Assembly (NCBI RefSeq): GCF_000526515.1
Contig: NZ_JAGF01000001.1
Span: forward strand, 1,178,001-1,242,000
Length of the DNA: 64,000 nt
DNA from: Cellulomonas sp. KRMCY2
Lineage (GTDB): Bacteria; Actinomycetota; Actinomycetes; Actinomycetales; Cellulomonadaceae
Reading direction: 5' to 3'
The notes under the pieces are model-generated. The model saw only the letters and a list, made by a program, of their open reading frames with translations, searched no databases and had not been told where the DNA came from. Positions 34,578 to 42,886 of this stretch are shown here, piece by piece (within the stretch, counting starts at the first letter, position 1; each line of letters begins with the position of its first letter). Both the position numbers and the translations under genes were made by a program.

Positions 34578-35018
34578 ATGTCAATTCAGCGGATGGACCA
34601 CGTGGGCGTCGTCGTCGACGACCTTGAGGCGGCCAAGACGTTCTTCGTCGACCTCGGTATGGAACTCGAGGGCCAGGCGCCGGTCCAGGGGAAGTGGGTG
34701 GACCGGGTCAACGGGCTCGACGGCGTCCGGGTCGACATTGCGATGATGCGGACCCCGGACGGCCACGGCCGGCTCGAGCTGACGAAGTTCCACACCCCGA
34801 CGGTGATCAGTGCCGAGCCGGCGGACGCACTGGGCAACACCCTGGGCCTGCGTAGCATCATGTTCGCCGTCGACGACATCGACGCCACGGTCGCGGGCCT
34901 GCGGGCCCGTGGCGCCGAACTTGTCGGAGAAGTGGCGCAGTACGAGGACAGCTACCGGCTCTGCTACGTCCGCGGACCCGAGGGCATCATCGTTGCGTTG
35001 GCCGAGAAGCTCGGCTGA
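34578..35018 (+). CDS. VOC-family (glyoxalase/bleomycin-resistance-like) protein
   Basis: 146 residues from ATG 34578, following GGAG. MSIQRMDHVGVVVDDLEAAKTFFVDLGMELEG is the first beta-alpha-beta-beta-beta unit; MFAVDDIDATVAGLRARGAELVGEVAQYEDSYRLCYVRGPEGIIVALAEKL is the second. A metal ligand set (His8, Glu in LELTKF, Glu in EGIIVAL) is visible. Substrate unknown. It may be co-transcribed with the next gene, 61 bases on. Confidence 0.88.
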   Translation: MSIQRMDHVGVVVDDLEAAKTFFVDLGMELEGQAPVQGKWVDRVNGLDGVRVDIAMMRTPDGHGRLELTKFHTPTVISAEPADALGNTLGLRSIMFAVDDIDATVAGLRARGAELVGEVAQYEDSYRLCYVRGPEGIIVALAEKLG

Positions 35019-35079
35019 GGCGACACGATCCTGGTTCGCAGTCGACCACTACCACCCGCACCCCGAAAGGACCGCCGCC

Positions 35080-35526
35080 ATGGCCGTCGCCGACGATCTC
35101 GACCATGCAACCGACTCGACGTGGGACTGGGTCGCCCAGCAGACCCGCACGTATCTCGCCTCGGGCGGAACCGAGGGACACGAGTCGAACGGCGTATACA
35201 CGCTCGTGCTCGCCGCGACAGGACGCAGGACCGGCCAGCCACGCCGCACCTGTCTGATCTACGGCACCTCAGGGGACGACTTCGTCGTCGTCGCCTCCAA
35301 GGGCGGCGCCGACCAGGACCCGGACTGGTTCAAGAACCTGCAGGCGGACCCGAGCGCCGGGGTTCAGGTCGGCACTCGACGGTTCACCGCCCGAGCCCGT
35401 ATCGCGTCCTTGGACGAGCGCGAGGCCCTCTGGCCCCAGATGGCGCGCATGTTCCCGCTGTACGACGAGTACGCGCAGAAGACCGACCGCGTGATCCCGA
35501 TCGTCCTGCTCACTCCCCAGGACTGA
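35080..35526 (+). CDS. F420H2-dependent nitroreductase-family (DDN-like) protein
   Basis: 148 residues from ATG 35080, with GAAAGG ahead. LVLAATGRRTGQPRRTCLIYGTSGDDFVVVASKGGADQDPDWFKNLQADPSAGVQVG and EYAQKTDRVIPIVLLTPQ fit the DDN-like split-barrel family. It shares its layout with 18200-18640 but is not a close copy. The IS element begins 130 bases downstream. Confidence 0.88.
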   Translation: MAVADDLDHATDSTWDWVAQQTRTYLASGGTEGHESNGVYTLVLAATGRRTGQPRRTCLIYGTSGDDFVVVASKGGADQDPDWFKNLQADPSAGVQVGTRRFTARARIASLDEREALWPQMARMFPLYDEYAQKTDRVIPIVLLTPQD

Positions 35527-35655
35527 CCCGACCCTGCGCCGCTCTCCTGTGCCTTGCGTCAAGAAGTTCGCAGGCGGTGGTCCCGCGAGCCGATCGCGAT
35601 TCGGGAACCCTCGGATTCGACTGAGGAGAGCATCTGGGTGCCGCAGGCGCACTAC

Positions 35656-37115
35656 GGGCTCATCGCAGTCTGAGGGTGTCGCACCTGTCATGTGATCTTG
35701 GACTGGGTGATCGACGCGCGTGGGCGTGGCGATCCGCGGGTAGAGGTCGAGGACTTCCGATGATGAGGGTTCCTACGCCGCTCACCTGGAAGACCTCGAC
35801 GTGCTTGACGCTACCTTCGCTCGCCCGGACCTGACCACCTTCGCCCGCTTGGACGAGCTTGGACTGCAAGTGGTCGGGCAGCGCTTGGAGCCCGAACGGG
35901 CGGTACTGGCCTGCCGGGTCGTCGAGGCGGACCGGTGGTGCCGGCGCTGCGGCTGCCAGGGCAGGGCCCGGGACAGTGTGGTGCGACGGCTGGCGCACGA
36001 GCCGCTGGGCTGGCGACCCACGGTGCTGGAGGTCGCGGTCCGCCGCTACCGGTGCAGCGGCTGCGGGCACGTGTGGCGTCAGGACACCAGCCGAGCGGCC
36101 GAGCCGCGCTCGAAGTTGTCCCGGCGCGGGCTGCGGTGGGCGCTGGAAGGGATCGTGGTGCAGCACCTGACCGTGGCCCGGGTGGCCGAGGGTCTGGCGG
36201 TGTCGTGGAACACCGCCAACGACGCGGTGCTGGCCGAGGGCCAGCGGGTCCTGATCGACGACCCGGCCCGCTACGACGGCGTGCTGGTGCTCGGTGTGGA
36301 TGAGCACTGCTGGCGGCACACCCGCCGCGGCGACAAGTACGTCACCGTGATCATCGACCTGACCGATGTGCGGGCCGGAATCGGGCCCGCGCGGCTGCTG
36401 GACATGGTCGAGGGTCGCTCGAAGCGGGTGTTCATGACTTGGCTGGCCGAGCGGCCACAGGCCTGGCGCGACGCGATCGAGGTGGTGGCGATGGACGGGT
36501 TCACCGGGTTCAAGACCGCCACCACCGAAGAGCTGCCCGACGCTGTCACGGTGATGGATCCCTTCCATGTCGTGCGGCTCGCCGGCGACGTGCTGGACCG
36601 GTGCCGTCGCCGCGTCCAGAACGACATCCACGGCCAGCGCGGCCGCAAGAACGACCCGCTCTACCGAGCTCGGCGGACCCTGCACACCGGAGCGGACCTG
36701 TTGACCGACGAGCAGTCCGCACGCCTGAACAATCTGTTCACCGACGAGCAGCACGTTCAGGTGGAGGCCACGTGGGGTGTCTACCAGCAGATGATCGCTG
36801 CCTACCGAGATCCCGACCGGACCCGAGGCCGGACGCTGATGACCAGATTGATCGACTCGCTCAGCCATGGCGTCCCCGGCGCGTTGTGCGAAGTCATCAC
36901 CCTCGGGCGGACCCTGAATAGGCGCGCCGCCGACGTGCTGGCGTACTTCGACCGCCCGGGCACCAGCAACGGCCCCACCGAGGCCGTCAACGGCCGCCTG
37001 GAACACCTGCGCGGCTCCGCCCTCGGCTTCCGCAACTTGACCAACTACATCGCCCGATCCCTGCTGGAGACGGGCGGCTTCAGACCCCGACTACACCCTC
37101 GATTGTGAAGAGCCC
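35656..37115 (+). mobile_element. ISL3-family insertion sequence, 1460 bp
   Basis: The terminal inverted repeats are GGGCTCATCGCAGTCTGAGG (left, 35656 on) and, read inward from the right end, GGGCTCTTCACAATCGAGGG. They match at about 20 of 25 positions with one gap. A single intact transposase lies inside. The 8 bases on either side (CGCACTAC and CCAAGTCA) do not match, so no target duplication is visible. It may have recombined with the related solo end at 32717. Confidence 0.88.
35801..37108 (+). CDS. ISL3-family transposase
   Basis: 435 residues from GTG 35801. The N-terminal zinc-ribbon region (WCRRCGCQG...YRCSGCGHVWRQDT) is followed by an HTH segment (VARVAEGLAVSWNTANDAVL) and the DDE catalytic core: GVDEHCWRH, VVAMDGFTGF with the second Asp, VMDPFHVVRLAGDVLDRCRR, and NGPTEAVNGRLEHLRGSALGF with the Glu. 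The frame is intact and ends 7 bases before the right repeat's outer edge, so the element may be active. Confidence 0.95.
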   Translation: MLDATFARPDLTTFARLDELGLQVVGQRLEPERAVLACRVVEADRWCRRCGCQGRARDSVVRRLAHEPLGWRPTVLEVAVRRYRCSGCGHVWRQDTSRAAEPRSKLSRRGLRWALEGIVVQHLTVARVAEGLAVSWNTANDAVLAEGQRVLIDDPARYDGVLVLGVDEHCWRHTRRGDKYVTVIIDLTDVRAGIGPARLLDMVEGRSKRVFMTWLAERPQAWRDAIEVVAMDGFTGFKTATTEELPDAVTVMDPFHVVRLAGDVLDRCRRRVQNDIHGQRGRKNDPLYRARRTLHTGADLLTDEQSARLNNLFTDEQHVQVEATWGVYQQMIAAYRDPDRTRGRTLMTRLIDSLSHGVPGALCEVITLGRTLNRRAADVLAYFDRPGTSNGPTEAVNGRLEHLRGSALGFRNLTNYIARSLLETGGFRPRLHPRL

Positions 37116-37224
37116 CCAAGTCAGGACGGACGACGGCCATGTCGTCCGTGATGGTGCATAACTCCCTCGACAAGCCCCAAGGGCGCCGCCCAATCGGCCT
37201 GTTGCCCCTGCTCATCGAACCACG

Positions 37225-38178
37225 TCAGGCACCTGGGGTTGAGACTGCGTCGGCAAGTACCGACCGCACTACAGCGAGCCTGCTGGCGCATCGAACCGTC
37301 ATGGTGCTCCAGTAGTACGGAAAGGTCCCCAGGGCCAACGAGAGCGCCCACGCCCGTCCCCGCAGCCACGTCGTTTCGTCAACCCCGACGGCACGACGGA
37401 ACACATCGCGCGAGGCAGGGTCAAGAACGTCCCACGCAACGATGAGGTCGACCGTCGGATCGCCAACCGCCAGTGCTCCAAAGTCCAACACCGCGGCGAG
37501 GCGACCACCGCGCACCAGCAGGTTCTCGGCCACCAAGTCCCCGTGGTACCACCGCGGCTCCGACCATGAAACCGGCTCGGGAAGCGCTATTGCCTCTTCC
37601 CATACCTGGAGTGCGGCTTCGAGGTCCAAGTCCAGACCCGAGATGCCCCGGCATTCCGCAATATATCGACGGGTTGTGACATCCATGGACTCGAGCGGGG
37701 CGCCGCGGTACCAGCGAAGCTGCGGATCAGCGACAGCGCTCTGAGGCACGTCGATGTCGTGCAACGCAGTGACCACAGCGGCAAGGTCGCGCGCCAGGCC
37801 AAGGCGCATTGGGCCGACGTGCGACGCGGATTCGGCAACCGCGGGGACATCGCCATCGAGCCAGCGCACAACGGACCACCGCTCGGGATAGCCCAGACCC
37901 GGCTCGCCTACGGCGACAACCTCAGGCACCGATACTGGAAGCAGTGGCCCTATGAGCGGCAGCCAACGCGCTTCCTTCTCGATGCTCGCGGATCCACCAG
38001 GCTGTCGAGGAAGTCGGATGAGGAGTCCATCGCCGAGTCGAAAGAGCGCATTGCTTGAACCCGAAGCACCCAGCCGACTCAGCGGTAGTGATGCGTATTC
38101 GGGTAGGGCACGGTCAACGAGAGCCCGGACGAGATTCAGGTCGATCAGCAACTCGTCATCGTGCAGCGGACCAGTCAC
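37225..38178 (-). CDS. aminoglycoside phosphotransferase-family kinase
   Basis: 317 residues from GTG 38178. The Brenner-type motif WYHGDLVAENLLVRGGRLAAVLDFGALAVGDPTVDL has the HGD and DFG residues of the catalytic loop and metal site, and FRLGDGLLIRLPRQPGGSASIEKEARWL the nucleotide-binding Lys-like region. Substrate may be an antibiotic or a metabolite; the family name does not prove resistance. It sits between the ISL3 element and transposase debris, so it was probably gained with them. The frame is open further upstream but that part is a shadow. Confidence 0.85.
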   Translation of the reverse strand: MTGPLHDDELLIDLNLVRALVDRALPEYASLPLSRLGASGSSNALFRLGDGLLIRLPRQPGGSASIEKEARWLPLIGPLLPVSVPEVVAVGEPGLGYPERWSVVRWLDGDVPAVAESASHVGPMRLGLARDLAAVVTALHDIDVPQSAVADPQLRWYRGAPLESMDVTTRRYIAECRGISGLDLDLEAALQVWEEAIALPEPVSWSEPRWYHGDLVAENLLVRGGRLAAVLDFGALAVGDPTVDLIVAWDVLDPASRDVFRRAVGVDETTWLRGRAWALSLALGTFPYYWSTMTVRCASRLAVVRSVLADAVSTPGA

Positions 38179-38259
38179 GGTGCCGATTCCATCAGCACGC
38201 GGGGTAGGTGTCGACCGAAATACTCGGTCAGCAGGGCCGCGTCGGCGGGCGGTGGCGGC

Positions 38260-38575
38260 GCCGACGGTGCTGCGCACGTCCTCCCGGTTGCTGTTCGACA
38301 CCCTCGCGGGGGTCTTCGACGATCTCGGCTTCGACGTCGTGGGCGATGACTGCTTCCGGGACCTGGTGATCGCCCGGGTCGTGGAGCCGACCTCGCTACT
38401 GGACGTCGACCGGGTGCTGGCCGACCTGGGGCGGGTCTCGGCGAGCCTGTCGACTCGCAAACGCACCCTGCGCCGCGCCCACCAGGGCCAGTACCGGGAC
38501 CAGATCGCGACCGCCTGCTTCGCCCACGCCGCCACCAGCGGGGACGTCTCGCTGGTGCTGTATGACGTGACGGTG
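38260..38575 (+). pseudogene. IS1634/IS4-like transposase remnant
   Basis: The translation LFDTLAGVFDDLGFDVVGDDCFRDLVIARVVEPTSLLDVDRVLADLGRV ends in LVLYDVT. It resembles the N-terminal third of IS1634-type transposases. Upstream and downstream parts are missing. The surrounding gap, 38179-38800, holds no intact gene; a LTANGFQE stretch near 38661-38690 may be another piece of the same gene. Confidence 0.65.
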
Positions 38576-38800
38576 CGCCATGAGGCGCTTGTTGTTCGGA
38601 TGGAGGTGAGAGGCCACCATCGCGGCCGCTGCCGTAGCGGGGGCCGTGGAGCTGGGGTCAGCCTGACCGCCAACGGCTTCCAGGAACGACACCGAAGTGG
38701 AAACGCCGGGCGCACCGGCGAACACCGCGCGCCACTACACCCGGTCACGCACGAAACCCGGACCGCAGCCCCTCACGAACCCACCCCGGCGGATCCGGGC

Positions 38801-39697
38801 TCAGGGTGTCCAAGCAACGAGCGGGAACGTGAAGTCCGTCCAGGCGAGCTCGACCGGGTCCGCCAGCAGCGACACGTCACCGTCCGGTTGGGCCGGCGAA
38901 CGATAGGAGTCGATCGCAACCACGAACGGCACTGGGCCCCACGTGTCGCTCTCCCATGACGGGTTCAAGATGTAGCCACCGAAGTTGAGCCCGTCGCACT
39001 CCGCCCCGGACGAGAACTCGAACCCGAGCGCCGAGCTAGGCCCGCGCGTGAACTGGTAGGACACCGCGTCAGCAGCAAACCCGACCGTGTTGTTCACGAC
39101 CGTCATCGTTCCGAACGCGTACCCAGCCGTCTCGGTCTTGATGACGTAGTTCGTCACGCCGTCGTTCGCAGGGTTCACGTCCGCGCACGGGTTGCCACCC
39201 ACGCCTCCAACCGACGCCCACTCGGACGCCAATTGAGGAGCTCTGTCCGACGGTATTACTGGCCCGACCATGACGGTCAGCGTCTGCGAGTAGCCATCGG
39301 CACCGATGGTCGTCGCCGAGTACGTCTCATGCTTGAGCGACGCAGCCAGGTCCGCCTCCGCGGCCGCCTGGCGGGCCGCGGAACGCGCCTGTGGCTCAGC
39401 GACGGAGATTGGGGAGGTGCTGTTCGCTGCGCACCAATCACCGAGCGTGGCCCACTCCGAATCCTCCACCGGCTCGCCCCCGTGGAAGGCGACAACGACA
39501 GCGCGCTGCTCCTCGAGCCCCAAGGTCAGGAAGTCCGAGCACAACGTGCCCGCAGCCACATCCCACGCTGACAGCGGAGTAGAAGCGCTCACGTCAGCGC
39601 CGGAGTCCATCGGCGCAGGACCCGACGGCGAGCACGCCCCCAGGGCAAGGGCAACGAGGGCCAGGGAAGCAAACGGCAGGGCACGGCGCGTTGTCAC
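38801..39697 (-). CDS. lipoprotein of unknown function
   Basis: 298 residues from ATG 39697. The signal peptide ends in ALGACSPSG (lipobox LGAC), so it is a lipoprotein. The mature protein starts with a Ser/Ala-rich linker, then a helical region (LCSDFLTLGLEEQRAVVVAFHGG) and a C-terminal beta-rich part (TNYVIKTETAGYAFGTMTVVNNTVGFAADAVSYQF) with Cys pairs. No family recognised. It is divergent from the HNH remnant. Confidence 0.72.
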   Translation of the reverse strand: MTTRRALPFASLALVALALGACSPSGPAPMDSGADVSASTPLSAWDVAAGTLCSDFLTLGLEEQRAVVVAFHGGEPVEDSEWATLGDWCAANSTSPISVAEPQARSAARQAAAEADLAASLKHETYSATTIGADGYSQTLTVMVGPVIPSDRAPQLASEWASVGGVGGNPCADVNPANDGVTNYVIKTETAGYAFGTMTVVNNTVGFAADAVSYQFTRGPSSALGFEFSSGAECDGLNFGGYILNPSWESDTWGPVPFVVAIDSYRSPAQPDGDVSLLADPVELAWTDFTFPLVAWTP

Positions 39698-39801
39698 GCA
39701 GCAGAACGTATCAGCAGATCAGAACACATCTGAGAGGTTCGCAGGCCGCTTCACCCAGGTGCGCCCCACGGTGGGGCTTTTCGGCGCAGCCGCAACCTGT
39801 G

Positions 39802-40215
39802 CGAGCCCGGGACCTCTTCGGAAACGGTTGGGTCGACGTCGACCGGAACGGGTGCGACCCCCGCAACGACATGCTCGAGAGGGACCTGGAACCACAGACC
39901 TTCAAGCCCGGCACACACGACTGCGTCGTCCTGACCGGCGTGCTCAACGACCCGTACTCGGCGACGACCATCCAGTTCACCAGGGTGCAGGACACCAGCA
40001 ACGACGTACAGATCGACCACGTCGTCGCCCTCTCCGACGCGTGGCAGAAGGGCGCCCAGCAGGATGCCACGATCGACATACTCGCGGCCGACCTGATGCT
40101 CGACTCGGTGGGGGATCGGCCGTCAGACCTCGCCGTCTGGGACGACTGGATCAGTTGCGTCGCGAAGGTCAAGGCGGGTGGAGGCACGCCGCTCCGCTGG
40201 TCCGCGGTTGAGTAG
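39802..40215 (+). pseudogene. truncated DUF1524/HNH-type nuclease
   Basis: RARDLFGNGWVDVDRNGCDPRNDMLERDL, KPGTHDCVVLTGVLNDPYSATTIQF and VQIDHVVALSDAWQKGAQQ match secreted HNH-like nucleases of actinobacteria with the catalytic D-H. After GAQQ the sequence departs from the family and stops early, and the N-terminus with signal peptide is missing. It is therefore probably a remnant. Where translation might start is unclear. Confidence 0.65.
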
Positions 40216-40387
40216 TCGGTCGACCCTGCGGCCGGGGCGGTGGGCAACTCGTCGTCCTTCACCACGTGCCACGCACAGAGGACGCCCAGCCCCGGATCGC
40301 TCGAAGTGGTTCAGTTCAGCTCCGCCCCACCACCAGCCCACGCGACACTCCTGCCCGCCGACGCCACGACCTGGGTACCGTGCCTGG

Positions 40388-41338
40388 GTGACTCGCCTCG
40401 CACGACCCGGATGGCTCGCGTGGACCTGCACGGCGCTCGTCGCGGCGCTCGCAGGATGCACGTCGACCGCCGCGCCGACACCTGCGGAGTCGCGGACGGT
40501 CGCGCCGACCCCCCGGATCGCTGCGCCGGCCCCGTCGGGCACCTCGACAGAGCCGCCGGAACCGTCACCCACGGCCGACGCCGCCACATCGACCCCCACC
40601 GACGTGCGCGCGGACCTCCCGACGACCGGGACCGTCGACTACCAGCTCGGCGGTGCGTACCCACCACCGGCCGGCGTCAGCGTCGTCGCGCGCGACTCGA
40701 CCGACTCCCCCGCACCCGGCACCTACGGGATCTGCTACATCAACGCCTTCCAGACCCAACCCGGGCAGTCCGAGCGCTGGCTCTCCCAGGGCGTCGTCCT
40801 GCTCGATGGCGGGGGCGGTCCCGTCGCGGACCCCGGCTGGCCCGACGAGATGCTGCTCGACCCCTCGACCCCCGAGCAGCGCGCCATCATCGTGCATGAG
40901 CTGACCACGGAGCTCACGCGGTGCGCGACGGCGGGGTTCGCCGCCGTCGAGCTCGACAACCTGGACTCGTGGACGCGGTCGGACGGGCGGCTGACCAGCG
41001 AGAACACGGTCCTGCTCGCGACAGACCTGGTCCAGGTCGCACACGACCTCGGCCTCGCCGTCGCCCAGAAGAACACCGCGGAACTCGGAACGATCGGGCG
41101 CGACGTCGTCGGTTTCGACTTGGCCGTTGCCGAAGAGTGCGTCCGGTGGGACGAGTGCTCGGCCTACACCGACGTGTACGGCGAGCGGGTCATCGACATC
41201 GAGTACACGGACGACCCCAGCGGGTCGGTGGCGGAGGTGTGCGCGACGGCGGGGCGCCCGACCTTGCTGGTCGTTCGGGATCGGGACCTGGTTGCTGCCG
41301 GGCGGGCGGGGTACTCGTACGAGGCGTGTGGCCGCTGA
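40388..41338 (+). CDS. GH114-type (endo-alpha-1,4-polygalactosaminidase) lipoprotein
   Basis: 316 residues from GTG 40388. The signal peptide ends in ALAGCTST (lipobox), followed by a Pro/Thr linker and a TIM-barrel domain: DYQLGGAYPPPAGVSVVARDSTDSPAPGTYGICYINAFQTQPGQ, GFAAVELDNLDSW (the family DNxD motif) and GLAVAQKNTAELG. GH114 enzymes cleave galactosamine-rich exopolysaccharides, so it may break down or remodel biofilm glycans. The last 149 bases overlap the convergent CdiI-like frame. Confidence 0.85.
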   Translation: MTRLARPGWLAWTCTALVAALAGCTSTAAPTPAESRTVAPTPRIAAPAPSGTSTEPPEPSPTADAATSTPTDVRADLPTTGTVDYQLGGAYPPPAGVSVVARDSTDSPAPGTYGICYINAFQTQPGQSERWLSQGVVLLDGGGGPVADPGWPDEMLLDPSTPEQRAIIVHELTTELTRCATAGFAAVELDNLDSWTRSDGRLTSENTVLLATDLVQVAHDLGLAVAQKNTAELGTIGRDVVGFDLAVAEECVRWDECSAYTDVYGERVIDIEYTDDPSGSVAEVCATAGRPTLLVVRDRDLVAAGRAGYSYEACGR

Positions 41339-41753
41339 CTGCCGCCGCCGCCGCCATCCGCTCGACCAGATCCGCCAATCGCGCATCTCCGGTGCCGACC
41401 GTCCGCAAGAGACTCCGCAGTCGTTCGCGCAGGTCCGGCCGGTCGGCCCAAGCCTGAGGATCGACCCTGAGGACCGACTCGAGCAGGTCGCCCGCGTAGA
41501 AGTCACCCCCGGCAAGAGGGTCAGCCTCGAGGGCGACCAGTGCGCATGGTAGGAGGACGCCGAGCCCGATCCCCTGGCTGATGAGGGTCCGGAGCCCCTC
41601 GATGTCGAGCTCGTCGATGGGGACCCGCCGTAGGGCGTGGACTCGACGGATCAACGAGGTGCTCTCGGCCGGCGGGTCGCCCCAGTCCACGCCGTCGATC
41701 TCCTGCAGCGAGCGGTGGCCGTCGGCGGGCTGCTGGGACGCGAGAGTGCGCAC
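41190..41753 (-). CDS. orphan CdiI-like immunity protein
   Basis: 187 residues from GTG 41753 (another GTG at 41816 is possible). SLQEIDGVDWGDPPAESTSLIRRVHALRRVPIDELDIEGLRTLISQGIGLGVLLPCALVALEADPLAGGDFYAGDLLESVL matches a CdiI immunity family (SLEELEG..WG.PP...T.L....HALRR.PL). The C-terminal 50 or so residues are Pro/Arg-rich and lie under the 3' end of the GH114 gene, so the natural stop was probably lost. No matching toxin is adjacent. Confidence 0.75.
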   Translation of the reverse strand: MRTLASQQPADGHRSLQEIDGVDWGDPPAESTSLIRRVHALRRVPIDELDIEGLRTLISQGIGLGVLLPCALVALEADPLAGGDFYAGDLLESVLRVDPQAWADRPDLRERLRSLLRTVGTGDARLADLVERMAAAAAVSGHTPRTSTPPARQQPGPDPERPARSGAPPSRTPPPPTRWGRPCTRCR

Positions 41754-41973
41754 GTCAGGCCCGTTCGTCGCCGCGCGCACGACGAGCCGGCGGTACGAAA
41801 TCGCTCCTCCAACCACGCCCCGTCGCCCGAACCTGCGCCATGTCTAGCAGTGGCGATGGCGGCCATCGAGGTTGTCCACAACCCAACCCCGGCGTGCTCC
41901 GGACATGCGCCATGCGGCAGCGCCCACCGCGGGGACCCTTGCCCCAGACACTCCGAGCTGATCAGCTTCGGAC

Positions 41974-42864
41974 ATGGACAACGCCGTCGAAGCCGCCCTC
42001 CGGGTCGCGGTCATGGACTGGATCCGCGAGCGCGCGGGGGCCAATGGCGGGTTCCTCCACCGGCACGAGCTCCTGAGCTTCCGGATCGGCGGACGCGAGC
42101 TGCCGCTGATCGACTTCTCGCGGGGCATCCGCAATCCGCAGGGCTTCTCGTCGACCCTGTCGATCGTCGCCTCGGCGAGCGGTCCGTACGACGACACCGA
42201 GAGCGACGACGGTCTGCTCCACTACGCCTACCGCAAGGGCGACCCGTTCGGCGGCGACAACCGCAAGCTGCGCACTGCGATGGAGACCGGGATGCCGCTC
42301 ATCCTGTTCCGCAAGGAGGCGCCCAACTACTACACGCCGGTCATGCCGGTCTACGTGGTGGACGACTACCCGGAGGAGAGCTCGTTCATCATCGCGCTGG
42401 ACGAGTCGTTCCGATTCATGGGTGATGTCCGCGAGCTCGCCGAGCCCCAGCGCGAGTACGCCCGACGCCTCGCCAAGCAGCGCCTGCACCAGCCGGCGTT
42501 CCGCACGCGGGTGCTTCTGGCCTACGAGACCCGCTGCGCCATCTGCTCGCTGCGCCACGGCTCGCTGCTCGACGCCGCGCACATCGTCCCGGACACCGAG
42601 GAACGCGGTCTGCCGACGACGCCGAACGGGCTCGCCCTGTGCAAGATCCACCACGCCGCCTACGACCAGAACATGCTCGGCGTGAGTCCCGACTACCGGG
42701 TGTCGATCAACCGCGAGGTGCTCGAGGAGATCGACGGGCCGATGCTCAAGCACGGGATCCAGGAGATGCACGGGCGGATGCTCGAGGTGCCGGTGCGGGT
42801 CGCCGATCGGCCTGATCGGGAGCTGTTGGCGTGGCGGTGGGAGCGGTTCTCGACGACCGCGTGA
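41974..42864 (+). CDS. SRA-like/HNH restriction endonuclease (type IV-like)
   Basis: 296 residues from ATG 41974. The N-terminal part (FLHRHELLSFRIGGRELPLIDFSRGIRNPQGFSSTLSIVAS...GLLHYAYRKGDPFGGDNRKLR...GMPLILFRK) resembles the SRA-like DNA-binding domain of actinobacterial McrA-type enzymes. The C-terminus is an HNH nuclease with zinc Cys pairs: CAICSLRHGSLLDAAHIVPDTEERGLPTTPNGLALCKIHHAAYDQNMLGV. Such proteins cut modified DNA. It converges on the DUF2075 gene, 22 bases away. Confidence 0.83.
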   Translation: MDNAVEAALRVAVMDWIRERAGANGGFLHRHELLSFRIGGRELPLIDFSRGIRNPQGFSSTLSIVASASGPYDDTESDDGLLHYAYRKGDPFGGDNRKLRTAMETGMPLILFRKEAPNYYTPVMPVYVVDDYPEESSFIIALDESFRFMGDVRELAEPQREYARRLAKQRLHQPAFRTRVLLAYETRCAICSLRHGSLLDAAHIVPDTEERGLPTTPNGLALCKIHHAAYDQNMLGVSPDYRVSINREVLEEIDGPMLKHGIQEMHGRMLEVPVRVADRPDRELLAWRWERFSTTA

Positions 42865-42886
42865 CGCTGTGCGGAGCCGTGCGCCG

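Noticed and set aside
35656-37115. Target-site duplication flanking the ISL3 element
   Set aside because: The 8-base flanks CGCACTAC and CCAAGTCA do not match.
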